From Clavibacter michiganensis subsp. tessellarius (GTDB lineage Bacteria; Actinomycetota; Actinomycetes; Actinomycetales; Microbacteriaceae): a stretch of 64,000 nucleotides of DNA. The notes below the pieces were generated by a model that worked only from the letters and a program-made list of their open reading frames with translations, ran no database searches and was not told the DNA's origin. The stretch lies in assembly GCF_021922985.1 (NCBI RefSeq), contig NZ_CP040788.1, positions 1,178,001 through 1,242,000 of the forward strand, written 5' to 3'. Below are positions 49,280-57,197 of this stretch, piece after piece. The translations under genes and the position numbers were made by a program. Positions within the stretch are counted from its first letter, which is position 1. Each line of letters opens with the position of its first letter.

Positions 49280-51061
49280 TCAGTAGGTCGTCGGGAGGTT
49301 CGGGGACGGCACGGTGGAGGGGGGCACCCGGTAGGTCTTCAGGACCTGGGACATGATCTTCTGGAAGACCGGGGCCGCGGCCGCCGAGGACTTCATGGTA
49401 TCCGGATTGGCCAGGCTGATCGACACGACGTACTGGGGGTCCTCCGCCGGCGCGAGGCCCGCGATCGACACCAGGTAGTTCTTGCCGTACTTGCCGTCGG
49501 CCTCGGCGACCTGCGCCGTGCCGGACTTCGCGGCGACCCGGTAGCCCGGGATCGTCAGGTCCTTCGAGAGGTGGCCGTCGGTGACGACCGTCTCGAGCAT
49601 GTTGACCGTGGAGTCGGCGGCCTGGGGCGAGACGACCTGGGTCCCCTCGGTCGACGGCTGGTGCGTCACGGTGCCGTCGGCCTGCTTGCAGCCGGACACG
49701 AGCGACAGCGGCAGCTTCACGCCGTGGTTGCCGATGGTCTGGTAGATGCTCGCGACCTGGAGCGCCGTCGTCGTGAGGCCCTGCCCGAACATGGTCGCGT
49801 AGTTGGTCTGCGGGTCCCACTGCTGCCACGGGCGCACGAGGCCGCTGCTCTCGCCGGGGAAGTCGATGGCCGTCTTCTCGCCGACGCCGAAGGCCTTGAG
49901 GTAGTCGTAGCGGTCGGACGCCGGGAGTCGCTCGCCGAGCGCCGAGATGCCCGTGTTCGACGAGTCCATCAGCACGCCCGCGAGCGTGAAGTGGAGGTCG
50001 GGGTGCACGTAGCTGTCGCTGAGGTTCACGTTGGGACGGGTGAACGTGTAGGGCGCCACCACGTGCGTGCCCGCGTCGGCCTTCCCGGAGTCGAGGAGCG
50101 CCGCCGCGGTCACGGACTTGAGCGTGGATCCGGGCTCGAAGGGCAGGCTGAACGCCCGGCTCCCGCGGTCGATCGGCTTCGTGGCGGACACGTCGTTGGG
50201 GTCGACCGACGGGTACTCGGCCACCGCCAGCACCTTGCCCGTCTTCACCTCGACGATCGTCGCGTGCCCGTAGTCGGCGCCGACCTTCACGGCCTGCTCG
50301 GCCACCGCGGTCTGCGCGAAGTACTCGAGGTCGGTGTCGATGTTCGTCATCACGTCGCTGCCGTTGACGGCCGGCTTCTGCGTGACCGTGCTGCCCGCGA
50401 TGGCGACGCCGTCGGCGCCGCGCTCGTAGGTCTGCGATCCGTCCTGCGCGGCCAGGCAGCTGTCGTACTCCTGCTCGAGGCCCGCCTTGATCGTGCCGTC
50501 ACCCGCGATGTAGCCGAGGATGCTGCCGGCGATCTGCCCGTTCGGGTACGTGCGGCTCGACACGGCCTGGAAGTAGATCCACGGGATCTTGAGGTCGCGC
50601 ACCTTGAGGTAGGCGTCGACGTCGAGGCCCTTGGTCACGTAGCCGAAGAGGGACTTGGGGTCCTTCGCGAGGGCGCCCGTGATCATCGCGTGGATCTCCT
50701 CGGGCTTCTGCCCGGTGATCCCGGCGAGCTCGCCCTCCGCCTGGGCGAGGGTCACGGTCTCCTTGGCCGGCTTCCCGTCCGCGCCCGTCACCGTGCGGCT
50801 GAAGTCGCCGGCCTTGGACGGGTCCATCGTCACGTCGTAGCGCAGCACGCTGCTGGCGAGGACGTTGCCCTCGGCGTCGTAGATGCTGCCGCGGACGCCG
50901 GGCAGGGGCTGCTCGATGGCCCGCTTGCCGAGGGCGGCCTCGTTGAGCTCGGTGGCCTGGACCACCTGGATGTCGATGAGCTTGACCACGAACACCCCGA
51001 TGACCGCGAGGATCGCGATGAGGGAGAAGGCGATGCGCCGTCGGTTCGAGATCGTGCTCAC
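49280..51061 (-). CDS. ftsI: Septal transpeptidase FtsI (PBP3/PbpB, class B)
   Basis: Crosslinks septal peptidoglycan, paired with FtsW. The 593-residue protein has a short cytoplasmic tail, one transmembrane helix (about 9-29), a pedestal domain with RGSIYDAEG, and the transpeptidase domain with the nucleophile in STLK (Ser312), SSN (367-369) and KSGTAQV near the C-terminus. No PASTA repeats follow. GTG start. It lies 91 nt downstream of the ftsL-like gene. Confidence 0.97.
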   Translation of the reverse strand: MSTISNRRRIAFSLIAILAVIGVFVVKLIDIQVVQATELNEAALGKRAIEQPLPGVRGSIYDAEGNVLASSVLRYDVTMDPSKAGDFSRTVTGADGKPAKETVTLAQAEGELAGITGQKPEEIHAMITGALAKDPKSLFGYVTKGLDVDAYLKVRDLKIPWIYFQAVSSRTYPNGQIAGSILGYIAGDGTIKAGLEQEYDSCLAAQDGSQTYERGADGVAIAGSTVTQKPAVNGSDVMTNIDTDLEYFAQTAVAEQAVKVGADYGHATIVEVKTGKVLAVAEYPSVDPNDVSATKPIDRGSRAFSLPFEPGSTLKSVTAAALLDSGKADAGTHVVAPYTFTRPNVNLSDSYVHPDLHFTLAGVLMDSSNTGISALGERLPASDRYDYLKAFGVGEKTAIDFPGESSGLVRPWQQWDPQTNYATMFGQGLTTTALQVASIYQTIGNHGVKLPLSLVSGCKQADGTVTHQPSTEGTQVVSPQAADSTVNMLETVVTDGHLSKDLTIPGYRVAAKSGTAQVAEADGKYGKNYLVSIAGLAPAEDPQYVVSISLANPDTMKSSAAAAPVFQKIMSQVLKTYRVPPSTVPSPNLPTTY

Positions 51062-51152
51062 TCGGTGGTTCCTCTCGGTGCCTGCGGTGCGGTGCTGTGC
51101 TCCGTCGGAGCGTCGTCGTGCGGGTGTCGCGTCCCCCCGAGGGGGACCGCGG

Positions 51153-51827
51153 TCATCGGGTCTGCGGGGTCGGGATCGCCGTGGCCGACGCTAGCCCGGA
51201 GGCCGCGCCGGAGGCGGGAGGCGCGCTCGGGGTCCCGGCGGTCACCCCGCCTGCGGCCTCCGCCGATCCGGGGATGGCGGAGCCGGGGTCCACGGCGGCG
51301 CCCGCGTCCGGCGAGGTCGCGGCCTGGACCGCCGCGGCGCGCTTCGTGGGATCGGCGTCGACGGTCAGCGGCACGCCCGCGAGCAGCGAGTTGCCGATGA
51401 GGCTGTCCGCGGTGAGGGCCGTCGTCGCGCCGTCCTTGGCCTGCGGCGTGCCCTGGATGCTGCCGTCGAGCGAGAGGAAGGAGGGCGACGCGCTCGCTAC
51501 CATGCCGAGCGCCTGCGCGTTGCGCGCGAGGTTCTGCGGCGACGAGAGCCGGTCGACGTCCTCGGTGAGCGCCTGGTGCGTGCGGTCGAGCTCCTTCTGC
51601 TGCTGCTGGAGCGACTGGATGGCGTAGGCGCCGTCGGACAGCCCGATGGAGAGCAGGAGCTGCGCGAGCAGGAGGACGAAGAGGCCGCCGACCACGATCA
51701 GGGCGTAGACGGTGCGCGGACGGGCGCGACGCTGGCCGCGCGTGGCGACCACCTCGATGTGGCGGGTCGCGGGCTCGGCGGACGGCCGGATCCGGGGACG
51801 CGCGGTCGCGCGTGCTGCATCGGTCAT
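51153..51827 (-). CDS. ftsL: FtsL-like divisome protein
   Basis: A 224-residue bitopic protein in the FtsL position between rsmH and ftsI. It has a basic cytoplasmic tail, one transmembrane helix (about 40-62), a short coiled coil (about 68-105, [20 protein letters not shown] split) with the [16 protein letters not shown] segment seen in actinobacterial FtsL, and a long Ala/Pro-rich extracytoplasmic tail. Sequence similarity among FtsL proteins is low, so position and topology carry the call. The ATG overlaps the rsmH stop by 4 nt. Confidence 0.88.
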   Translation of the reverse strand: MTDAARATARPRIRPSAEPATRHIEVVATRGQRRARPRTVYALIVVGGLFVLLLAQLLLSIGLSDGAYAIQSLQQQQKELDRTHQALTEDVDRLSSPQNLARNAQALGMVASASPSFLSLDGSIQGTPQAKDGATTALTADSLIGNSLLAGVPLTVDADPTKRAAAVQAATSPDAGAAVDPGSAIPGSAEAAGGVTAGTPSAPPASGAASGLASATAIPTPQTR

Positions 51828-52780
51828 GCGTGTCGCCTCCTGGCTCGTTCGGCGGCGCGCAACCGGACGGATGCGGCGCGGGGGTTGCGGGCGATCTCGT
51901 CCTGGTCCGCGAGCTCGGCTCCGCGGACCAGGAGCTTCAGCTCGGGACGGTGCTCGGGCAGCTCCACCGGCAGGCCGACGGGAGCGGTGCTCGTCGACCG
52001 CGCGCGCAGCTCGCGCTTCACGATGCGGTCCTCGAGCGACTGGTACGACTCGACGACCACCCGGCCGCCCACGGCCAGCCGGTCGATCGCGGCGGGCATC
52101 GCGCGGGCGAGGACGCTGAGCTCCTGGTTGACCTCGATGCGCAGCGCCTGGAAGACGCGCTTCGCCGGATGCCCGGCCCGCTGCACGGCTGCCGGCGTCG
52201 CCTGCTGGATGATCTCCACCAGCCGCGCCGAGGTCGTGATCGGCTCCACCTCGCGCGCCTGCACGATCCGGCTCGCGTAGCGCGGGGCGAGCTTCTCCTC
52301 GCCGTAGTCGTAGAAGATGCGGCGGAGCTCGAGCTCGTCGTACTCGGCGACCACCTGCGCGGCCGTCAGGCCGGCGGTGCCGTCCATGCGCATGTCGAGC
52401 GGGGCGTCCTGCGAGTACGAGAAGCCGCGCTCCACCCGGTCGAGCTGCAGCGAGGAGACCCCGAGGTCGAAGAAGACGCCCTGCACCTCGCCGATGCCGA
52501 GGCCGTCGAGCGCGCGCCCGATCCCGTCGTAGACGGTGTGGACGAGGTCGACCCGGTCGCCGAAGCGCGCGAGCCGCTCCCCCGCGATGGCGAGGGCGTC
52601 CGGATCGCGGTCGAGGCCCACGAGCCGCAGCCCGGGGAGCGCGTCGAGGAACGCCTCGGAGTGGCCGGCCATCCCGAGGGTGGCGTCGACGAGCACGGCG
52701 CCGTCCTCCCGCAGGGCGGGGGCGAGGAGCTCGAGGCAGCGCTCCAGGAGCACCGGGGTGTGGATGTCGTCGAGTGCCAT
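51824..52780 (-). CDS. rsmH: 16S rRNA (cytosine1402-N4)-methyltransferase
   Basis: Methylates C1402 in the ribosomal P site. The 318-residue protein has [13 protein letters not shown] at the N-terminus, the SAM motif [44 protein letters not shown] and the C-terminal [18 protein letters not shown]. Full length for RsmH/MraW. It is the second gene of the dcw cluster, 103 nt after mraZ. Confidence 0.97.
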   Translation of the reverse strand: MALDDIHTPVLLERCLELLAPALREDGAVLVDATLGMAGHSEAFLDALPGLRLVGLDRDPDALAIAGERLARFGDRVDLVHTVYDGIGRALDGLGIGEVQGVFFDLGVSSLQLDRVERGFSYSQDAPLDMRMDGTAGLTAAQVVAEYDELELRRIFYDYGEEKLAPRYASRIVQAREVEPITTSARLVEIIQQATPAAVQRAGHPAKRVFQALRIEVNQELSVLARAMPAAIDRLAVGGRVVVESYQSLEDRIVKRELRARSTSTAPVGLPVELPEHRPELKLLVRGAELADQDEIARNPRAASVRLRAAERARRRHA

Positions 52781-52883
52781 GGCATCCCGATGTCCCGTCC
52801 GCGGCTCCTGATCCCCATCCGTCCCGACCTGCCACCGGGGAAGTGCGGCAGGGCGTCGGACGGCTGGGAGTCAGGGGCCGGGG

Positions 52884-53315
52884 TCAGAACAGGCCGGGGA
52901 TCACCTCCTCCGCGGTGTCGGCGAACGCGCTCTCGTTGGCGGTGAGGTACTCGTCCCACGTGGCCGCGTCCCAGATCTCGACCCGGCTGCCCGCGCCGAT
53001 GACCGCGAGCTCGCGGTCGAGGCCCGCGTAGGTGCGGAGCGCCTGCGGGATGGTGATGCGGTGCTGCTTGTCCGGCGTCTCTGCGTTCGCCCCGGACAGG
53101 AAGACGCGCATGTAGTCGCGCGCCTGCTTGCTGGCGAGGGGCGCCTGCCGCATGCGGTCGTGCAGCTCCTCGAACTCGCGCGTCGTGAACACGTAGATGC
53201 AGCGGTCCTGCCCGCGCGTCATCACGACGCCGCCCTCGAGCTCGTCGCGGAACTTCGCGGGGAGGATGAGCCGCCCCTTGTCGTCGAGACGAGGCGAATG
53301 GGTGCCGAGGAACAC
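52884..53315 (-). CDS. mraZ: Transcriptional regulator MraZ
   Basis: A double-AbrB-fold DNA-binding protein that represses the dcw operon. It has 143 residues with two SpoVT/AbrB-like repeats, seen as [26 protein letters not shown] and the second with [35 protein letters not shown] (each quoted in part, spanning residues 1-26 and 78-112). It is the first gene of the cluster. Three direct repeats upstream overlap its likely -10 element, as expected for autoregulation. Confidence 0.97.
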   Translation of the reverse strand: MFLGTHSPRLDDKGRLILPAKFRDELEGGVVMTRGQDRCIYVFTTREFEELHDRMRQAPLASKQARDYMRVFLSGANAETPDKQHRITIPQALRTYAGLDRELAVIGAGSRVEIWDAATWDEYLTANESAFADTAEEVIPGLF

Positions 53316-53355
53316 ACCGACACCCCCTGTCTCTCCGGCCGTGGTTCAGGACTTG

Positions 53356-53380
53356 CTCCACTTTACTCCACAGCCCTCCA
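53356..53380 (-). promoter_or_regulatory. MraZ operator: three TGGAG boxes with 5-nt spacers, overlapping the dcw promoter
   Basis: On the minus strand TGGAG occurs three times at exact 10-nt intervals (complements of 53376-53380, 53366-53370 and 53356-53360). MraZ is known to bind tandem TGG-type repeats with 5-nt spacers. TAAAGT (53365-53360) lies between two of them and fits a -10 element, so bound MraZ would block transcription start. Confidence 0.7.
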
Positions 53381-53577
53381 CCCACCGCTAGGAGGCGCGC
53401 GTGAATGTCCGATGTACGACCGCGCATTCCCCTGATCCAGCGGGTTCCGGAGCGGGGAGGGATGTGGAGGACGGATGCTGCCACGGCGCGCCGCGCGAGC
53501 ACGACGACGCCCCCGGGCGCAGGTGCGGGCGCGATTGGGGGCGTCGGGGAGCCCGGTGGAGGGCTCGGAGGACGGAA

Positions 53578-53613
53578 GAAGGGGCCGGCCCCGTGTTCGG
53601 GACCGGCCCCTTC
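53578..53613 (-). terminator. Terminator downstream of the DUF3040 gene
   Basis: GAAGGGGCCGG (53578-53588) pairs perfectly with CCGGCCCCTTC (53603-53613), followed on the minus strand by TTCC. It separates the DUF3040 gene from the mraZ promoter. The 53381-53577 stretch holds no gene I can support. Confidence 0.7.
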
Positions 53614-53656
53614 GGGTCGGGTGGAGGGAGGTGGAGGACCTCCGCTCAGGGGGTGG

Positions 53657-54046
53657 TCAGTCCTGACCGCCCTGGCGCTTCTCCCAGCGCTCGTTGACGC
53701 GGTCCATGAAGGAGGACGAGCCGCCCTTGGCCGCGGGGCGACGCGCTGCGCCGGGCGTGCCGGCCGGAGGCACCGACTCCGACGATCCGCCGCGGGGGCT
53801 GAAGATGAGGAGGGCACCGACGATCATGACGGCGAAGCCGAGGACGCCGATGATGGCCAGCTTCGTGATGACGCCCGCGGCCAGGGCGGCGATGCCCAGG
53901 ACGATGACGAGCACCCCCACGACGACCATCGTGTAGTTCGGTCTGCTGCGGCGGCCGCTGACGGTCGCCACGAAGTCTGCGTCGTTGTGATAGAGGCTTC
54001 GCTCCATCTCCTCCAGCAGGCGCTGCTCTTGCTCGGAAAGCGGCAT
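53657..54046 (-). CDS. DUF3040 membrane protein
   Basis: A 129-residue actinobacterial protein of unknown function. The N-terminus MPLSEQEQRLLEEMERSL is the DUF3040 signature. After a basic segment (SGRRSRP) two transmembrane helices follow (about 38-58 and 62-83), and then a Gly/Pro/Ser-rich tail. Homologues commonly lie beside mraZ in actinobacteria, so a link with envelope growth is plausible. Of two tandem ATGs, the second is better spaced from GAGGGG. TAGAAT (54098-54093) is a likely -10. Confidence 0.9.
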   Translation of the reverse strand: MPLSEQEQRLLEEMERSLYHNDADFVATVSGRRSRPNYTMVVVGVLVIVLGIAALAAGVITKLAIIGVLGFAVMIVGALLIFSPRGGSSESVPPAGTPGAARRPAAKGGSSSFMDRVNERWEKRQGGQD

Positions 54047-54092
54047 CATGTTCCCCTCAGGCTCGGGACGACGCGTCGGTGTTCACCTGTGG

Positions 54093-54120
54093 ATTCTAGC
54101 TCGCCACCCCTGGCTAGGCT
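54093..54120. promoter_or_regulatory. Divergent -10 elements of the DUF3040 and polyprenyl synthase genes
   Basis: Minus strand TAGAAT (54098-54093) serves the DUF3040 gene with a leader of about 40 nt. Plus strand TAGGCT (54115-54120) ends 6 nt before the GTG of the synthase gene, which has no ribosome-binding site, so its message is likely leaderless. Confidence 0.55.
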
Positions 54121-54126
54121 AGGCGG

Positions 54127-55248
54127 GTGCCCGAAAGCGACCGCCTCGTCAGCCACGTCCAGACCCGCCTCGACGACTTCCTGGCGGCGCAGGCGGCGGG
54201 GCTCCGGGAGATCAGCCCGGATCTGACGCCCGTCCACGAGTTCTCCGCGGATCTGCTGAGAGGCGGCAAGAGGTTCCGGGCGCAGTTCTGCTATTGGGGT
54301 TGGCGCTCGGTCATCGACCTCGAGCCCTCCCCCGCGGGACGCCCTCCGGGCGAGGAGCGGCCGGGCTACCGGGCGGTCGTCGGCGTCGCCGCCGGCCTCG
54401 AGGTGTTCCACGCCGCGGCGCTCGTGCACGACGACATCATCGACCGGTCCGACACGCGTCGAGGACGCCCCGCGGCGCACCGCCGGCTCGAGGCGCTGCA
54501 CGCCGCGAGCGGATGGGGCGGGTCTTCCGCGGCCTTCGGCGAGGCCGGAGCCATCCTGCTCGGCGACCTCCTGCTCGGCTGGAGCGACGAGCTCCTCATC
54601 GACTCGCTGCTGGCGCTGGCCGACGGATCCGCCGCCCGCGCCACGCGCGCCGAGCTCGCCACCATGCGCACGCAGGTCACGCTCGGCCAGTACCTCGACG
54701 TCCTCGAGGAGGTCGCCTGGCCCACCGTCGACGAGGACGACACGCTGGCGCGGGCCCACAACGTGGTCGTCTACAAGTCGGCGAAGTACAGCATCGAGGC
54801 CCCGCTCGTCGTCGGGGCGAGCCTGGCCGGCGCCTCGGCCGCGCAGGTCGCCGCGCTGCGCGCCGTCGGCCTCCCCCTCGGCATCGCCTTCCAGCTGCGC
54901 GACGACGTGCTCGGCGTCTACGGCGACAGCGCGGTGACGGGCAAGCCGAGCGGCGACGACCTCCGCGAGGGGAAGCGCACCGTGCTGGTCGCGCTCGCCC
55001 GCCGGCGGCTGCCCGACGGCGTGCGCCGCACGGTCGACGCGCTCCTCGGCGACCCGGAGCTCGACGACGAGCAGATCCGCGTCCTCCAGTCGATCCTGCG
55101 CGAGAGCGGCGCGCTCGACGAGGTCGAGGGCATGATCGCCCGCAACGTGCGGGAGTCCCTCGCCGCGCTCCGCGACGCCCCCATCTCGCCCCGGGCGCGC
55201 AACCAGCTCGAGCTGCTCGTGGACGGCGTCACCCGACGCGTCACCTGA
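54127..55248 (+). CDS. Polyprenyl (geranylgeranyl-type) diphosphate synthase
   Basis: Condenses isopentenyl diphosphate with allylic diphosphates. The 373-residue trans-prenyltransferase has GGKRFRAQ (46-53), the first Asp-rich motif DDIID (102-106) and a second, DDVLG (259-263), in place of the common DDxxD. Chain length cannot be fixed from sequence. The residues before the first motif (HAAALVH) lack bulky aromatics, which would allow C20 or longer products. It resembles mycobacterial IdsA2 by position, next to an Rv2175c-like gene. GTG start set by the leaderless promoter. Confidence 0.92.
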   Translation: MPESDRLVSHVQTRLDDFLAAQAAGLREISPDLTPVHEFSADLLRGGKRFRAQFCYWGWRSVIDLEPSPAGRPPGEERPGYRAVVGVAAGLEVFHAAALVHDDIIDRSDTRRGRPAAHRRLEALHAASGWGGSSAAFGEAGAILLGDLLLGWSDELLIDSLLALADGSAARATRAELATMRTQVTLGQYLDVLEEVAWPTVDEDDTLARAHNVVVYKSAKYSIEAPLVVGASLAGASAAQVAALRAVGLPLGIAFQLRDDVLGVYGDSAVTGKPSGDDLREGKRTVLVALARRRLPDGVRRTVDALLGDPELDDEQIRVLQSILRESGALDEVEGMIARNVRESLAALRDAPISPRARNQLELLVDGVTRRVT

Positions 55249-55280
55249 CGGCGGACGGACGAGGCCCGGAGGTCAGCGGG

Positions 55281-55622
55281 TCAGGCGCTCGCCTGGGCGA
55301 CGCGGCGCACCTCGGCCTTGCGGCCGGCCAGCAGGGCGTCGATCGGCGCGGCGCCGAGGCTCGGCTCCTCGGTGAGGAGCCACTCCATCGCCTCGTCGTC
55401 GTCGAAGCCGTTGTCGCCGAGGACGATGATCGTCCCGCGCAGCTCGGAGAGCGGCTCGCCGTCGCGGAGGAAGACGGCGGGGACCTTGAGCACGCCGTCG
55501 AGGCGGACGGCCAGCAGCCGCCGGTCCTCGATCAGCCCGCGCACGCGGCTCACGGTGAGACCCAGGAGGTCGACGAGGTCGGGGACGGTCAACCACTCAC
55601 GGTCGGCATAGGGCTCGTTCAC
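55281..55622 (-). CDS. Rv2175c-like DNA-binding protein
   Basis: A 113-residue protein with an N-terminal winged-helix/HTH (WLTVPDLVDLLGLTVSRVRGLIEDRRLL, about 10-37) and the compact C-terminal domain of the Rv2175c family (GTIIVLGDNGFDDDEAMEWLLTEEPSLG). In M. tuberculosis Rv2175c binds DNA and is phosphorylated by the kinase PknL encoded beside it. A PASTA kinase gene lies 1.6 kb away here, so the relation is probably conserved. The GTG start has no clear ribosome-binding site. Confidence 0.88.
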   Translation of the reverse strand: MNEPYADREWLTVPDLVDLLGLTVSRVRGLIEDRRLLAVRLDGVLKVPAVFLRDGEPLSELRGTIIVLGDNGFDDDEAMEWLLTEEPSLGAAPIDALLAGRKAEVRRVAQASA

Positions 55623-55846
55623 GTGTCACATGCTGGCACGCCCGGAGCGGGCGCGGCCACCGCGGGCGGCCTCTCCCCCGTCGCGGACGCCGTCCACCAC
55701 GCGGATCGGGACTGCCTATCCGCCGAATGCGCGTGTCGCTGTTCACTCCAGTCACATCCATCACTTATGTGCACTTCATGCTCCCTGCGTGTTAACGTGG
55801 AACACCTGCATCAGGGAATCGTGCACGACGGCCGGAGTAGACCAAC
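55623..55846 (+). promoter_or_regulatory. Upstream region of the LysM-protein gene
   Basis: A relatively AT-rich stretch (about 55740-55800) with TCAC-type repeats and TAACGT (55793-55798) as a -10 candidate, about 48 nt before the start codon. I looked for a cyclic-di-AMP (ydaO) riboswitch, often found before such genes, and did not find its conserved core. No small gene seen. Confidence 0.4.
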
Positions 55847-57115
55847 ATGCCCATGACCGAACCCACCCCTCCTCGCGACCCCCGCCGGTCCTCGGACACC
55901 TCGACCGGCCGGACGGCCACCCGTCGCTCCAAGGCGCTGCTGGCCACCATGCCCATCGTGCTGGTGGGATCCCTCGCGGTCAGTCTCGGCATGGCGTCGC
56001 CCGCCGAGGCCGCTCCCGTCAAGCGGGTGCCCAAGGCCAAGTCCGGCCCCGCGCAGACCAAGCTGCCGACCGTCGCCGCGCCCACCGCCGCCCCGGCCGC
56101 CGCGCCCATGGCCGCCACCCCCTCCTCCTACGTGGTGGAGCAGGGCGACACCGTCTCGAGCATCGCGGGGCGCTTCGGCATCTCCACGGCGTCCGTGCTC
56201 GCGCAGAACGGCCTCGGCTGGAAGACGACCATCTTCCCCGGCCAGACGCTCACGCTGGGCGGATCCGGCGCCTCGTCGTCGACGCCCAGCCCCGCGTCCG
56301 CTCCCACGGCGTCCGGCTCCCGCTACACCGTCGTGGCGGGCGACACGGTCACCGGCATCGCCGGCAAGCACGGCGTCTCGACCTCGGCGGTGCTGTCGGC
56401 CAACGGCCTCCAGGCCACGAGCACGATCTTCCCGGGCAACCAGCTGACCATCCCCGGCGGCTCGGCGCCGGCCGCGGCGACCGCTCCGAGCGCCTCCCCC
56501 GCCGCCAAGGCCGGGCTGAGCGGCACGTACACGATCGAGACCGGCGACACCCTGCACAGCATCGCGCAGGACTCCGGCGTCACGGTGCAGGACCTGCTGA
56601 ACGCCAACGGCCTCAACTGGTCGAGCATCATCTACGCGGGCAGCAAGCTCACCATCCCGCACGCCTCCGCCTCGGCCGTCCAGGTCGCCTCGGTGAGCGG
56701 GACGACGATCATGACGGACGAGATGCGCACGAACGCGCGCATCATCGTCTCCGAGGGGCGGAAGGCCGGGGTCAACGACTACGGCCTGGTCATCGCGCTC
56801 GCCACCGCCGCGCAGGAGTCCACGCTCCGCAACCTCGACTGGGGCGACCGCGACTCCATCGGCCTGTTCCAGCAGCGCCCCAGCCAGGGCTGGGGGCAGC
56901 CCGCGCAGCTCAACGACGCGCGCTACGCGGCTCGCGCGTTCTTCGGCGGACCCGTCAACCCCAACCCGGGCGCCACGCGCGGCCTCCTCGACATCCAGGG
57001 CTGGAAGTCGATGACCGTCACGCAGGCCGCGCAGGCCGTGCAGTACTCGGCCTACCCCGACGCGTACGCGAAGTGGGAGGCGTCCGCCTGGGCCTGGCTC
57101 GACGAGATCGGCTGA
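55847..57115 (+). CDS. Secreted triple-LysM protein with lysozyme-like C-terminal domain
   Basis: A probable cell-wall hydrolase or remodelling factor of 422 residues. A signal peptide (about 29-56, ending AEA-AP) is followed by a Pro/Ala linker, three LysM repeats (about 94-137, 159-203 and 227-271, each with GDTV/GDTL and a PG/AG-x-LTI end), and a C-terminal domain (290-422). That domain has ATAAQESTLRNLDWGDRDS and GLFQQRPSQGWG, where Glu324 is placed like a transglycosylase catalytic Glu. Enzymatic activity is inferred. GGAG lies 9 nt before the ATG. Upstream of the PASTA kinase gene. Confidence 0.88.
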   Translation: MPMTEPTPPRDPRRSSDTSTGRTATRRSKALLATMPIVLVGSLAVSLGMASPAEAAPVKRVPKAKSGPAQTKLPTVAAPTAAPAAAPMAATPSSYVVEQGDTVSSIAGRFGISTASVLAQNGLGWKTTIFPGQTLTLGGSGASSSTPSPASAPTASGSRYTVVAGDTVTGIAGKHGVSTSAVLSANGLQATSTIFPGNQLTIPGGSAPAAATAPSASPAAKAGLSGTYTIETGDTLHSIAQDSGVTVQDLLNANGLNWSSIIYAGSKLTIPHASASAVQVASVSGTTIMTDEMRTNARIIVSEGRKAGVNDYGLVIALATAAQESTLRNLDWGDRDSIGLFQQRPSQGWGQPAQLNDARYAARAFFGGPVNPNPGATRGLLDIQGWKSMTVTQAAQAVQYSAYPDAYAKWEASAWAWLDEIG

Positions 57116-57185
57116 CCCGGGAACCCGTGCGCATCCGCACCGCGTCGCTCCGGTGTGCCGGGGAGGCCCGGGCATCGGCGATCCC

Positions 57186-57191
57186 TAGAAT
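57186..57191 (+). promoter_or_regulatory. Leaderless -10 element of the PASTA kinase gene
   Basis: TAGAAT lies exactly 6 nt before the GTG start codon. No ribosome-binding site is present. Confidence 0.6.
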
Positions 57192-57197
57192 CATCCA

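Noticed and set aside
46706..51400. A 1564-codon open frame on the plus strand opposite murF, murE and ftsI
   Set aside because: It runs antisense to three well-supported genes and its translation is Arg/Val/His-rich low complexity, typical of the antisense frame of GC-rich genes.
53405..54226. Plus-strand open frame of 273 codons between mraZ and the polyprenyl synthase gene
   Set aside because: It overlaps the DUF3040 gene on the other strand, a terminator and the synthase promoter; no family resemblance.
55623..55846. Cyclic-di-AMP (ydaO) riboswitch before the LysM gene
   Set aside because: Such riboswitches are frequent before actinobacterial wall hydrolase genes, but I could not find the conserved core segments here.
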